A DNA stretch of 64,000 nt. It comes from Burkholderiaceae bacterium (GTDB lineage Bacteria > Pseudomonadota > Gammaproteobacteria > Burkholderiales > Burkholderiaceae_E). Made by a program: the position numbers and the translations under genes. Where the stretch lies: NCBI GenBank assembly GCA_016710525.1, contig JADJVQ010000010.1:84584-148583 (forward strand), read 5' to 3'. A model generated the notes under the pieces. The model saw only the letters and a list, made by a program, of their open reading frames with translations, was not told the DNA's origin and did no database searches. Below are positions 1 through 10,057 of the stretch, in pieces. The stretch's first letter is position 1; each line of letters starts with the position of its first letter.

Positions 1-52
1 GGCACCGGCAAGTAGCTGGCACCGCGCCGGCCCCGCCGGCCTTCCCTCCCGA

Positions 53-76
53 AAAGGGCCCTGTCGGGCCCTTTTT
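53..76. terminator. Intrinsic terminator, bidirectional
   Basis: A 9-bp stem (AAAGGGCCC / GGGCCCTTT) closes a TGTC loop and is followed by a T run. The A run on the other side makes it usable in both directions. It would end the minus-strand rep transcript and a plus-strand gene lying off the left edge. The first 15 bases could be the last codons of that gene (reading ...GTGK then TAG), but that is too little to annotate. Confidence 0.8.
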
Positions 77-133
77 CATTGGGGCACCGCAGCAGTCCCG
101 GATGCGCGACCCGGCGCGGCGGGCAAACCGTCT

Positions 134-2194
134 TCAGGATCCGCCAGGCCGGGGCCCCGCCAGCAGCGCTCGCAGCTGCGAAAGCCGCTCCCGGGCATCT
201 CCCTGACCGGTCTTGCGCGCAAGCGGCGCAGCCTCGAGCTGCATCTCGGCCAGGAACCGGGAAGGCTCCCGCTTCAATGCGTCGCGGCCGCGCTTGCGCA
301 GTCCGCACCAGGTCAGCGTCAGGCTGCGCTTGGCGCGCGTCACCGCCACGTACATCAGGCGGCGCTCCTCTTCGATCCGCACCCGCTGTGCGACTTCGTC
401 GGGATGCTCGGGTGCGCTCGCCGGCTTGGCCGCCGCGGAGTCGCCCTCGGCGGGTTCGTCGATGGCCAGCCCGCCCAGGTGCGGCATCAGGCCCTCCTCG
501 CAGCCGACGATGAACACGTGGCCGAACTCCAGGCCCTTGGCGGCATGCACGGTGGTGAGCCGCACCGCATCCAGATTCTCGTCGCGCCGGTCGAGCTGCG
601 ACAGCAGCGCCACCGTCTGCGCCAGCTGGATCAGGTTGGCGCCGTCTTCATCGGCGCGCTTCTTGAGCCAGTCGACGAAATCGGTGACGTTGCTCCACCG
701 GTTGGCAGCCTGCTTTTCGTCGCCGCTTTCGTACAGGTAGGCCTGATAGTCGATCGCCTTGAGCAGGTCGTCGAGCACCGCGGCCGCCGGCTCGCGGGCC
801 GCCCGTGCGGCGATCCGGTTGATGAACGCGCCGAATTCGCGCAGCGTCTCGCGCTGGCGCCCGGCCAGCTTGGCCTCGAAGCCGCTCTCGAACAAGGCTT
901 CGAACATCGAGACCTGGCGCTGACCGGCGTATTCGCCCAGCGCTGCCAGCGTGGCCGTGCCGATGCCGCGCTTGGGCGTCGTCACGGCCCGGATGAAGGC
1001 GGGGTCGTCGTCCTCGTTGGCCAGCAGCCGCAGATACGACAGCAGGTCGCGGATCTCGGCGCGCTCGAAGAAGCTGGTCCCGCCCGACAGCACGTACGGG
1101 ATCTTGTCCTTGCGCAGGGCCTGCTCGAGCACGCGCGACTGGTAGTTGCCGCGATACAGGATCGCGTAGTCGGCGAACAGGCCGCGCCGCTCGAACTTGT
1201 GCGCCGACAGGCGCGCGACCACCGATTCGGCCTCCTGCTCGTCGTTCTCGCAGGCCACCACGGTGATCGGCTCGCCGGTGCCCAGTTCCGACCACAGGGT
1301 CTTTTCATGCAGCTTGGGGTTGTGCGCGATCAGCCGGTTGGCGGCCTGCAGGATGGTCACGCAGGAGCGGTAGTTCTGCTCCAGCTTGATCACCCGCAGG
1401 TCCGGGTAGTCGGTGCCCAGGCGCTCCAGGTTCTCGAGCGTGGCGCCACGCCAGCCGTAGATCGACTGGTCGTCGTCGCCGACCGCGGTGAACGCGCGGC
1501 GCGGCCCGGCGAGCAGGCGCAGCAGCTCGTACTGGCAGGCATTGGTGTCCTGGTATTCGTCGACCAGCAGGTAGCGCAGGCGTTCGCGCCAGCGCTGCGC
1601 GGCCGCGGGATTGTCGCGCAGCAGCTGGACCGGCAGCCGGATCAGGTCGTCGAAATCCACCGCCTGGTAGGCGGACAGGGTCGCGGCGTAGTCGCGATAG
1701 GCCAGCGCCACGGTGTGCTCGGCCGCATCGGCCGCGCCGGACAGCGCGGCATCGGGCTCGATCATCGCGTTCTTCCACAGCGAGACCCGGGCCTGCGCGG
1801 CGCGCAGCAGCTTGCGGTCGGTGGTCACCAGCGCCTGCTGCAGGATGCCCATCGAGTCGTCCGAATCGAGGATCGAAAACGACGGCTTCAGGCCCAGCGA
1901 GCGGGCCTCGCTGCGCACGATCTGCACGCCCAGCGAATGGAAAGTGCTCACCAGCGGACGCTCGCGCTCGGGCAGCTTGACCAGCGTGCTCAGGCGCTCC
2001 TGCATTTCCTGGGCGGCCTTGTTGGTGAAGGTGATCGCCGCAATGGCCGATCCCTTCATGCCGCTGTCGATGAGGTGCGCGATCTTGTGGGTGATCACCC
2101 GCGTCTTGCCGCTGCCCGCGCCGGCGATGACGAGGCAGGGACCATCGAGGTAGCGGATGGCTTCGCGCTGGGCGGGATTCAAGGGCGTGGACAC
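134..2194 (-). CDS. rep: ATP-dependent DNA helicase Rep (UvrD/PcrA superfamily 1A)
   Basis: This is a 3'-to-5' superfamily 1A helicase of about 686 residues, close to the 673 of E. coli Rep. It would clear protein roadblocks and help restart replication forks. All motifs are visible in order: Walker A GAGSGKT near residue 25, motif II VDEYQDTN, motif III DQSIYGWRGA, motif IV QNYRS, motif V TVHAAKGLEF and motif VI RRLMYVAVTRAK. I chose the GTG start (protein begins STPLNPAQREAI) because an AGGA lies about 9 nt upstream and the family begins there; the frame stays open further upstream into priA but that part has no family character. It follows priA by 20 nt on the same strand, so the two replication-restart genes are probably cotranscribed. 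PcrA/UvrD is the alternative name, but the length and N-terminus fit Rep best. Confidence 0.93.
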   Translation of the reverse strand: MSTPLNPAQREAIRYLDGPCLVIAGAGSGKTRVITHKIAHLIDSGMKGSAIAAITFTNKAAQEMQERLSTLVKLPERERPLVSTFHSLGVQIVRSEARSLGLKPSFSILDSDDSMGILQQALVTTDRKLLRAAQARVSLWKNAMIEPDAALSGAADAAEHTVALAYRDYAATLSAYQAVDFDDLIRLPVQLLRDNPAAAQRWRERLRYLLVDEYQDTNACQYELLRLLAGPRRAFTAVGDDDQSIYGWRGATLENLERLGTDYPDLRVIKLEQNYRSCVTILQAANRLIAHNPKLHEKTLWSELGTGEPITVVACENDEQEAESVVARLSAHKFERRGLFADYAILYRGNYQSRVLEQALRKDKIPYVLSGGTSFFERAEIRDLLSYLRLLANEDDDPAFIRAVTTPKRGIGTATLAALGEYAGQRQVSMFEALFESGFEAKLAGRQRETLREFGAFINRIAARAAREPAAAVLDDLLKAIDYQAYLYESGDEKQAANRWSNVTDFVDWLKKRADEDGANLIQLAQTVALLSQLDRRDENLDAVRLTTVHAAKGLEFGHVFIVGCEEGLMPHLGGLAIDEPAEGDSAAAKPASAPEHPDEVAQRVRIEEERRLMYVAVTRAKRSLTLTWCGLRKRGRDALKREPSRFLAEMQLEAAPLARKTGQGDARERLSQLRALLAGPRPGGS

Positions 2195-2214
2195 GTCAGA
2201 TCCTGTGAGGGAAC

Positions 2215-4404
<2,190 letters not shown>

Positions 4405-4484
4405 GCCACCTACCTCGAATTCACTTTAAGTATGGTCACTAAGCTGACGCCGTATCGGGAGTTTTTCGAGTCGTTCACAGGGGC

Positions 4485-4505
4485 TGTGGATAAAACTGTG
4501 GTTAA
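4485..4505 (-). promoter_or_regulatory. Two adjacent DnaA-box-like nonamers
   Basis: TTATCCACA (minus strand, 4493-4485) is the perfect R1-type DnaA box. TTAACCACA (4505-4497) follows with the same orientation and one mismatch to TTWTNCACA. The nonamer starts are 12 bp apart. They could mark DnaA control of priA or part of an origin-like region. Presence of the sequence is certain; function is inferred. Confidence 0.5.
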
Positions 4506-4660
4506 CCCGGCCGGACCGCCCGGAAATCCGCACCAATCCTCGACGAAAGGTCCATTGCCTGATTTTTCGACAGGAAAATAGGCTTATTTTTCAATGGCTT
4601 GGAAAAGCCCTCCTGACGACGCACCAAGACGAACGGCACATTTGGGTGCCTTCCGTCAAG

Positions 4661-4669
4661 TGTGCATAA
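4661..4669 (-). promoter_or_regulatory. DnaA-box-like nonamer
   Basis: TTATGCACA on the minus strand matches the TTWTNCACA consensus exactly and has the same orientation as the pair at 4485-4505. The AT-rich patch lies between them. Confidence 0.4.
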
Positions 4670-4738
4670 GTCAAAACGACAACGGCCGCAAACCGGTCTT
4701 GACAGGTCCTGGCGAGCTCGTTTTCGATCGGCCGGCGA

Positions 4739-5845
4739 CTAGGCGGCGCCGGCACTCCGACGGCGAATCTCGCGGCTGTGCTGGTGAACGGTTTCGACCA
4801 GCGCCAGGACATTGTCCGGCGGGGTGAACTGCGAGATGCCGTGCCCCAGGTTGAAGATCTGCGCCTGACCCGGCGTGGGCGGCCCGAAGCTCTCGAGCAC
4901 CTTGCGCGCCTCGCTGCGGACCTGATCGGGTCCCGCCATCAGGACCATCGGGTCCAGATTGCCCTGAATGGCGCAGCGATCGCCGATCCGGGCCCGGGCC
5001 CGGGCGAGGTTGACGGTCCAGTCCACGCCGACGCCATCACAGCCCGAGTCCGCGATCGATTCGAGCCACAAGCCGCCGCCCTTGGTGAAGACGATGCTGG
5101 GTACCGCCACCTTGCGGCCGTTCTCGTCGCGTTCGCGCACCAGCCCATCGAGCACCTTGCGCGTGTAGGCCAGCGAAAACTCCTGGAAGGCCGCGTCGGC
5201 CAGCACGCCGCCCCACGAATCGAAGATCATCACGGCCTGCGCGCCGGCCTCGATCTGGGCGTTCAGGTAGGACGCGACGGCGCGCGCATTGACCTCGAGG
5301 ATCCGGTGCAGCAGGTCGGGCCGGCTGTAGAGCATGGTCTTGATGCGGCGGAAATCGTCACTGCCGCCGCCTTCGACCATGTAGCACGCCAGGGTGAAGG
5401 GGCTGCCCGAGAAGCCGATCAGCGGCACCCGCCCGCCCAGCGCCTGGCGGATGGTTCGAACCCCGTCCATCACGTAGCGCAGCGACTCGTTGGGATCGGG
5501 CGCCGTCAGCTGCGCCACGGCGGCCTCGTCGCGCACCGGGCGTTCGAATTTCGGGCCTTCGCCCTCGGCGAAATACAGCCCCAGGCCCATGGCATCGGGA
5601 ACCGTCAGGATGTCCGAGAACAGGATCGCCGCATCCAGCGGGTACCGTGCCAGCGGCTGCAAGGTCACCTCGCAGGCCAGTTCCGGGTTCTTGCACAGCG
5701 CCAGGAAGCTGCCGGCGCGCGCGCGGGTGGCGTTGTACTCGGGCAGGTAACGCCCTGCCTGGCGCATCAGCCACACCGGCGTGTGCTCGGTCGGCTCGCG
5801 GCGCAGCGCTTTCAGGAAGGTGTCGTTGGGAGCGGCAGCAGTCAT
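4739..5845 (-). CDS. hemE: Uroporphyrinogen decarboxylase
   Basis: HemE removes four acetate carboxyls from uroporphyrinogen III to give coproporphyrinogen III in cytoplasmic heme synthesis. The 368-residue product is the usual length. The N-terminal signature RQAGRYLPEY and the second signature GFSGSPFTLACYMVEG are intact. The ATG start begins MTAAAPNDTFLKAL. It stands alone between priA and an SDR-like gene, with 68 nt to the latter. Confidence 0.97.
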   Translation of the reverse strand: MTAAAPNDTFLKALRREPTEHTPVWLMRQAGRYLPEYNATRARAGSFLALCKNPELACEVTLQPLARYPLDAAILFSDILTVPDAMGLGLYFAEGEGPKFERPVRDEAAVAQLTAPDPNESLRYVMDGVRTIRQALGGRVPLIGFSGSPFTLACYMVEGGGSDDFRRIKTMLYSRPDLLHRILEVNARAVASYLNAQIEAGAQAVMIFDSWGGVLADAAFQEFSLAYTRKVLDGLVRERDENGRKVAVPSIVFTKGGGLWLESIADSGCDGVGVDWTVNLARARARIGDRCAIQGNLDPMVLMAGPDQVRSEARKVLESFGPPTPGQAQIFNLGHGISQFTPPDNVLALVETVHQHSREIRRRSAGAA

Positions 5846-5913
5846 GGGCAGGTCTCGAGGCGTGGCGGGATCCCGATATTAACGAGATCATCGGCTCCCC
5901 TGCGGCCACGCCC

Positions 5914-6588
5914 TCACTGCGGCGCGCGCGCCAGCAAACCCGGCAGCTTGTCCGCGCCCAGAATCCGGACTCCGTCGACGGCCTGATGCATCGCCAGCAG
6001 CGCGCAGCGGGCCAGCTTTTCGCTGGGCAGGATGTCCATCGAACGTGGCATGGCCAGCATCTGCAGGCTGGTGTAGATAGCGGCCACCCGTTCGACGAGG
6101 CCGCGCGCCCGGCTGGCATTGGCGGCCACCGGCCGCAGCACGGTCAGCGAGGCCAAGGGCAGGCCGGCCAGCGCCAGTTCGGTTTCGCCGGACAGGCCGG
6201 CGTGCATCCCGCCCATCTGCTGCCAGACCGAGGTGGGCGCGATCAGCACGAGCCGGCTCGCGCCGGCATCGCAGGCCGCCCTGGCGACGGCCAGCAGCTG
6301 GCCGGCGCCGACTTGCACGAACGGGGCATCGCGGCCGTGAAACGACCTTCCCTCGCCCTCCTGATGTGCCGACAGGGCCACGAAGACATCGTCCAGCGGC
6401 GGCAGTTCGTGCAGGGCGGCCAGCGCCAGTCCCCGCACCCCGAGGGCCATCGGCGCCTGCGCCAGCGCGACCACCATGCGGTAATCGCCGCTGCCCAGCA
6501 CCCGGTTGAGCAGCGCCTCGCCGAAACGGCCGACCGCGCCGGCGACCAGCGCCACCCGCGGTGCGGCGCGCTCGCCGGCGGCCGTCAT
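5914..6588 (-). CDS. Atypical short-chain dehydrogenase-like NAD(P)-binding protein
   Basis: This roughly 224-residue protein starts with a Rossmann-type strand-turn (RVALVAGAVGRFGEALL). It then shows SRLVLIAPTSVW and LTVLRPVAANASR, the layout of HTATIP2/CC3-like atypical SDR proteins. I see no YxxxK catalytic pair, so a redox reaction is not assured. It directly follows the thiamine-diphosphate enzyme gene. An in-frame TTG at 6594 would overlap that stop codon as TTGA; the ATG used here lies two bases beyond the stop. Either way the two genes look translationally coupled. The substrate is unknown. Confidence 0.7.
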   Translation of the reverse strand: MTAAGERAAPRVALVAGAVGRFGEALLNRVLGSGDYRMVVALAQAPMALGVRGLALAALHELPPLDDVFVALSAHQEGEGRSFHGRDAPFVQVGAGQLLAVARAACDAGASRLVLIAPTSVWQQMGGMHAGLSGETELALAGLPLASLTVLRPVAANASRARGLVERVAAIYTSLQMLAMPRSMDILPSEKLARCALLAMHQAVDGVRILGADKLPGLLARAPQ

Positions 6589-6590
6589 GC

Positions 6591-8162
6591 TCAAAGGGTC
6601 AGTTCGATCAGGCTGGGCCCCGGCGTGGCCAGCGACCGCGCAAACTGGTCGGCAAAGGCGGCAAGGTCGTCGGCGCGGGTGGCCGGTACGCCCATGCCGC
6701 GCGCCAGCGCAGTCCAGTCCAGCGTCGGGTTGTCCAGCGTGAGCATCTGGTTGGCGCGCGGGCCGGGCTCGCCGGCTCCGACCGCCAGCAGCTCGCCGCG
6801 CAGGATCTGGTAGCTGCGATTGGCGAATACCACCACGGTGACGTTCAGACCTTCCCGGGCCATGGTCCAGAGCGCCTGCGGGGTGTACATGCCGCTGCCG
6901 TCGCCTTCTAGAACCACCACCCGGCGATTGGGGGCCGCAACTGCCGCCCCCACCGCCACCGGCAGCGCGTAGCCGATCGCGCCGCCGCAGCCGGTCAGCC
7001 AGTCGTGGGGAGCAGCACCCGCTGTGGCAGCGCCAAAGGCCCGCCCGATGGTGACCGATTCATCGACCACGATGGCTTCTTCGGGCAGCAGGGCTGCCAG
7101 CACTGCCGCGATGCCCTCGGAGGTGTTCTTGCCCCCGGGCAGCGCGCCAGCGCCCGGGCGCTGGAGCTGGGCGATGCCGGCCGGGGCGATCACCGACGCG
7201 TCGAGACGATCGGCCAGGGCGGCCAGCGCGTCGCCCAGGTCCTGGTCGACCTCGGCCAGGGTGACGAATTCGCAGCCGGGCGGAGCCAGCATGCTCGGTT
7301 TGCCGGGGTAGGCGAAAAACGCCACCGGCGGCGTGGTGCCGACCAGCACCACCTTGCGAAAGCGCGCGAGTGCGGCCTGGGCCACCTCGACCACATAGGG
7401 CATGCGCGCCACCGCCACGCGGCCGGCTCCCCGCTGAACGCGGGCCACGGCGAATTCGGACATCAGGGCGCAGCCCGTTTTCGCGGCGATCCGTCCGGCA
7501 CTGACCAGTGCGCCGTCGCGCAGGGCCTTTCCGCCCAGCAGCAGCAGCGTGTCGGGTCCGGCCAGCGCAGCGGCGGCCGCCGTGACGCGGGCGGCGTCGA
7601 CCTTGGGGGCGGCGGGCGGCTGGGCGCTGACGCCGGACGCGGTCGCGTCGGTTCCGGCCGAGAGCTCGCTCCAGGCCGTATCGGCCGGCAGCACGAGCGT
7701 GGCGATCTGGCCCGGCGCGGTGCGGGCGGCGGCAACCGCGGCTTTGCCGTCGCGGGCGATGTGATCGGCCGACACGCTGGTACGCACCCAGTGCGACATC
7801 GGCCGGGCGACGCCCTCGATGTCGCTGGTCAGCGGCGCGTTCAGGGGCACGTGGTAGGTGGCATGTTCGCCGACCACATTGACCACGCCCGAACGGGCCT
7901 TCTTGGCGTTGTGCAGATTGGCCAGGCCATTGCCCAGTCCCGGTCCCAGGTGCAGCAGCGTGCTGGCCGGCTTGTCGGCGATGCGCCAGTAGCCGTCGGC
8001 GGCGCCGGTCACCACGCCTTCGAACAGGCCGAGCACACAGCGCATGCCGGCGATCCGGTCGAGCGCGGAGACAAAATGCATCTCGGACGTGCCCGGATTG
8101 GTGAAACAGACATTCACCCCGGAATCGAGCAGGGTGTGGACCAGGCTTTCAGCACCATTCAT
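6591..8162 (-). CDS. Thiamine-diphosphate enzyme, acetolactate synthase large subunit-like
   Basis: The 523-residue protein has the three-domain plan of the ALS/benzoylformate decarboxylase family. The N-terminal Pyr domain carries the catalytic Glu in LFEGVVTGAADGY, the middle domain is Rossmann-like, and the PP domain has the ThDP-Mg motif GDGSGMYTPQALWTMAR ending in FANRSYQIL. It lacks a neighbouring regulatory subunit (ilvN) and diverges from true IlvB, so branched-chain synthesis is unlikely. It resembles the acetolactate-synthase-like or phenylpyruvate/benzoylformate decarboxylase group. It is coupled to the downstream SDR-like gene, suggesting a small two-gene pathway of unknown substrate. 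Confidence 0.85.
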   Translation of the reverse strand: MNGAESLVHTLLDSGVNVCFTNPGTSEMHFVSALDRIAGMRCVLGLFEGVVTGAADGYWRIADKPASTLLHLGPGLGNGLANLHNAKKARSGVVNVVGEHATYHVPLNAPLTSDIEGVARPMSHWVRTSVSADHIARDGKAAVAAARTAPGQIATLVLPADTAWSELSAGTDATASGVSAQPPAAPKVDAARVTAAAAALAGPDTLLLLGGKALRDGALVSAGRIAAKTGCALMSEFAVARVQRGAGRVAVARMPYVVEVAQAALARFRKVVLVGTTPPVAFFAYPGKPSMLAPPGCEFVTLAEVDQDLGDALAALADRLDASVIAPAGIAQLQRPGAGALPGGKNTSEGIAAVLAALLPEEAIVVDESVTIGRAFGAATAGAAPHDWLTGCGGAIGYALPVAVGAAVAAPNRRVVVLEGDGSGMYTPQALWTMAREGLNVTVVVFANRSYQILRGELLAVGAGEPGPRANQMLTLDNPTLDWTALARGMGVPATRADDLAAFADQFARSLATPGPSLIELTL

Positions 8163-8184
8163 CGCAGCGGCCTCCGATCAAAAG

Positions 8185-8207
8185 GCAAAGTCGCCCGGGT
8201 GGGCGAC
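8185..8207 (-). terminator. Probable intrinsic terminator after the phasin gene
   Basis: On the minus strand GTCGCCC-ACCC-GGGCGAC forms a 7-bp hairpin followed by TTTGCCTTTTGA. It lies about 85 nt beyond the phasin stop. A second hairpin without a T run (8259-8275) lies between them. Confidence 0.5.
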
Positions 8208-8290
8208 CTGTGTGCTGCGATGCTACCTGCTTTTAGGCAAGCGGCGCGGCGTGGGCCCGCCGGGTGAAACCCGGCTGGCGCGCAGGGCTG

Positions 8291-8812
8291 TCAGCCCTTC
8301 TTCATGCCCGTCGCCTTGGCGACATTGGCCAGGCCGGCTTCGGCTTGTTCGGACAGTTGCTTGGTCGCTTTGAACACCTGATCGTAGGCCGCGCTGGCCG
8401 CGGTCAGCGTGGTGCGCAGCACCTGAACCGCGCCCTCGGAACCGGCCGGTGCATTCTTGGCCAGCAGTTCGACCGCGCCCATCAGCTGCTTGTTGCCATC
8501 GGCGATCTGCTTTTCGGCCATGGCGGCCAGTTCGGCGCCCGCCTTGCTGGACAGCTCGTAGAAATCCTTGGCGTAGGCGCTCAGGGCCGGCGAGGGCTTG
8601 GCCATGTCCGCCAGCAGCTTGGCCGCCTGTTGCGGGTCCTTGGCGGCCATCAGCGTCTTGAGCTGCTCGGTGGACTGGCTGAAGCTGTCGGTGGCGGCCT
8701 TCAGGTTCAATTCGGCCAGCTTCTGGAAGCTCTCGAGGGTCTTGCCCATCACGGCGCTGGAGGCACTCAGGGCTTCGGATTGCAGCTTCATCAGTTCTTC
8801 GGGGGTTTTCAT
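8291..8812 (-). CDS. Phasin (polyhydroxyalkanoate granule-associated protein)
   Basis: This 173-residue, Ala/Lys/Glu-rich, wholly helical protein (begins MKTPEELMKLQSEALSASS) matches the PhaP family that coats PHB granules in Burkholderiales. It ends in the short basic ATGMKKG typical of the group. AAGGAA lies just upstream of the ATG. The upstream region carries a promoter flanked by two identical inverted operator-like sites, which fits PhaR-type repression released when polymer accumulates. No phaC/A/B genes lie in the window. Confidence 0.92.
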   Translation of the reverse strand: MKTPEELMKLQSEALSASSAVMGKTLESFQKLAELNLKAATDSFSQSTEQLKTLMAAKDPQQAAKLLADMAKPSPALSAYAKDFYELSSKAGAELAAMAEKQIADGNKQLMGAVELLAKNAPAGSEGAVQVLRTTLTAASAAYDQVFKATKQLSEQAEAGLANVAKATGMKKG

Positions 8813-8871
8813 GGTGATTCCTTGGACAGTCGATTCCGTTGAGGACCACTGCGCCAAGTTCTTTGAAATGG

Positions 8872-8935
8872 TGCAGTGCACAAATCGAATTCTCCGGACT
8901 GGCAGCGCGCTGTCAAGCACTTTTTGTGCACTGCA
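8872..8935 (-). promoter_or_regulatory. Phasin promoter bracketed by two 13-bp inverted operator sites
   Basis: TGCAGTGCACAAA (8872-8884) and its exact reverse complement (8923-8935) lie 38 bp apart. Between them, on the minus strand, are TTGACA (8916-8911) and GAGAAT (8894-8889) with a 16-bp spacer, so one site covers the start point and the other sits just upstream of -35. This is the arrangement I recall for PhaR on phaP1 in Ralstonia eutropha. The motif itself contains TGCAGTGCA, reminiscent of PhaR-type TGC-rich sites. Confidence 0.65.
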
Positions 8936-9058
8936 GCATTTTGGGTGCGGCCAAGCCAGGCGAGCCGGAGTAGTTCCGCAGTCGTATGTTCGGAGTCTCC
9001 CCGACCGAACTATTCTGCGCCTGCAAACCACACATTCGCTACTGCCGGGAGAGATCAC

Positions 9059-10027
9059 TTGAGCCGCTCGACATGGATTTCCACCTTGGCCGGTTCCGCC
9101 GCCGGCGCCTATGCGCTGCACGGACTGGTCACCGATACCGGCGCGGCCGGCTGGATCAACTATTTGCAGCAGTCGATCTTCGGTTCCTATTCGATGAAGC
9201 TGACCATGCTGGCCCTGACCTTCGGCGTGCTGGCCGTGGTCGCCCTGGCGTGGGGGCTGGCCTCGATCGGCCGCCGCGACGAGCCTGCCCCGATACCCGC
9301 ACCCCAACGGCCGACCCACGCCGCCGCGATCATCGCCGCGCCCAGCACCTGGAAGACTTTCGCCCTGGTTTTCGCCGGGTTCACCGTGATCACCTGGGCG
9401 ATCGGATTCGGTGCCCTCTGGTGGAACAACCGGGTCGACCGTGAGGATTCCGCCGCCGCCTACGAACCCGTGATCGCGTCCGATACCAATCCCATGCCGA
9501 CGGCGGCGGGCTCGCATGTGGCCCTGGGCGGGCGCCTGCTGCGTGAGCGGGTGGTCGAGTTTCGCCGCGGCAAGAGTTCGAGCCGAAGTGCAAGCTACTA
9601 CCTGGTGCCGGTTGTCGCGCCGGGATGGCGTGAAGGACAGCCCGCCAGCTTCGTGATCAAAGTCGATCGGATCGAATCCCTGGCGAACCGGATCTCGCCG
9701 CAGATATCCCTGGCGACCTCCCGGGCCCTGATGGTGCGCAATCCAGCGGAACCGACTTCCGAGCGCTGGCTGGGCCGCGTCGAAGGACAGGTGCCGGTGC
9801 CGGCCGCCCAGGAATTCAAGAAGATGGGCGTCCCGGTTGCCGAGGAGGGGCGGCTGGTTCGCTGGATCCCCTCGGCCGATGGCAAACCCGCCATCCGCGA
9901 TCGATGGGCACAAGACCTCGAGGTCACCACTTACATCTGCGCTGGCCTGACCGTGCTGTACCTGCTGCTGTTCCCGCTGTTGAGCTGGTCGTCGAATCGC
10001 GCACAGCGCAAATCCAGATCCGGGTGA
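9059..10027 (+). CDS. Membrane protein with three predicted helices, unknown function
   Basis: I do not recognise this 322-residue protein. Hydrophobic stretches at about residues 42-64 (LTMLALTFGVLAVVALAWGL), 97-118 (FALVFAGFTVITWAIGFG) and near the C-terminus (ICAGLTVLYLLLFPLLSW) predict three helices. A roughly 170-residue hydrophilic domain lies between helices two and three. TTG is the chosen start because GGGAGAG lies 7 nt upstream and no ATG fits; the open frame upstream overlaps the phasin control region. It is followed 30 nt later by coaA on the same strand. Confidence 0.65.
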   Translation: MSRSTWISTLAGSAAGAYALHGLVTDTGAAGWINYLQQSIFGSYSMKLTMLALTFGVLAVVALAWGLASIGRRDEPAPIPAPQRPTHAAAIIAAPSTWKTFALVFAGFTVITWAIGFGALWWNNRVDREDSAAAYEPVIASDTNPMPTAAGSHVALGGRLLRERVVEFRRGKSSSRSASYYLVPVVAPGWREGQPASFVIKVDRIESLANRISPQISLATSRALMVRNPAEPTSERWLGRVEGQVPVPAAQEFKKMGVPVAEEGRLVRWIPSADGKPAIRDRWAQDLEVTTYICAGLTVLYLLLFPLLSWSSNRAQRKSRSG

Positions 10028-10057
10028 CAATACGGCCTCGAATTCGACGAGGCTTCG

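Larger units (their letters stand above)
4405..4738. other. priA-hemE intergenic region, no gene supported
   Basis: This 334-bp gap separates hemE (transcribed toward it) from priA (transcribed away from it). Small open frames exist on both strands but show no family character or ribosome site. It contains an AT-rich patch at about 4561-4603, unusual for this genome, and several DnaA-box-like nonamers listed separately. The priA promoter must lie here. Confidence 0.6.

Noticed and set aside
1..15. End of a plus-strand coding region
   Set aside because: Five codons at the window edge cannot identify a gene.
4591..4827. Small open frames on both strands between priA and hemE
   Set aside because: No ribosome site, no family character and they overlap each other.
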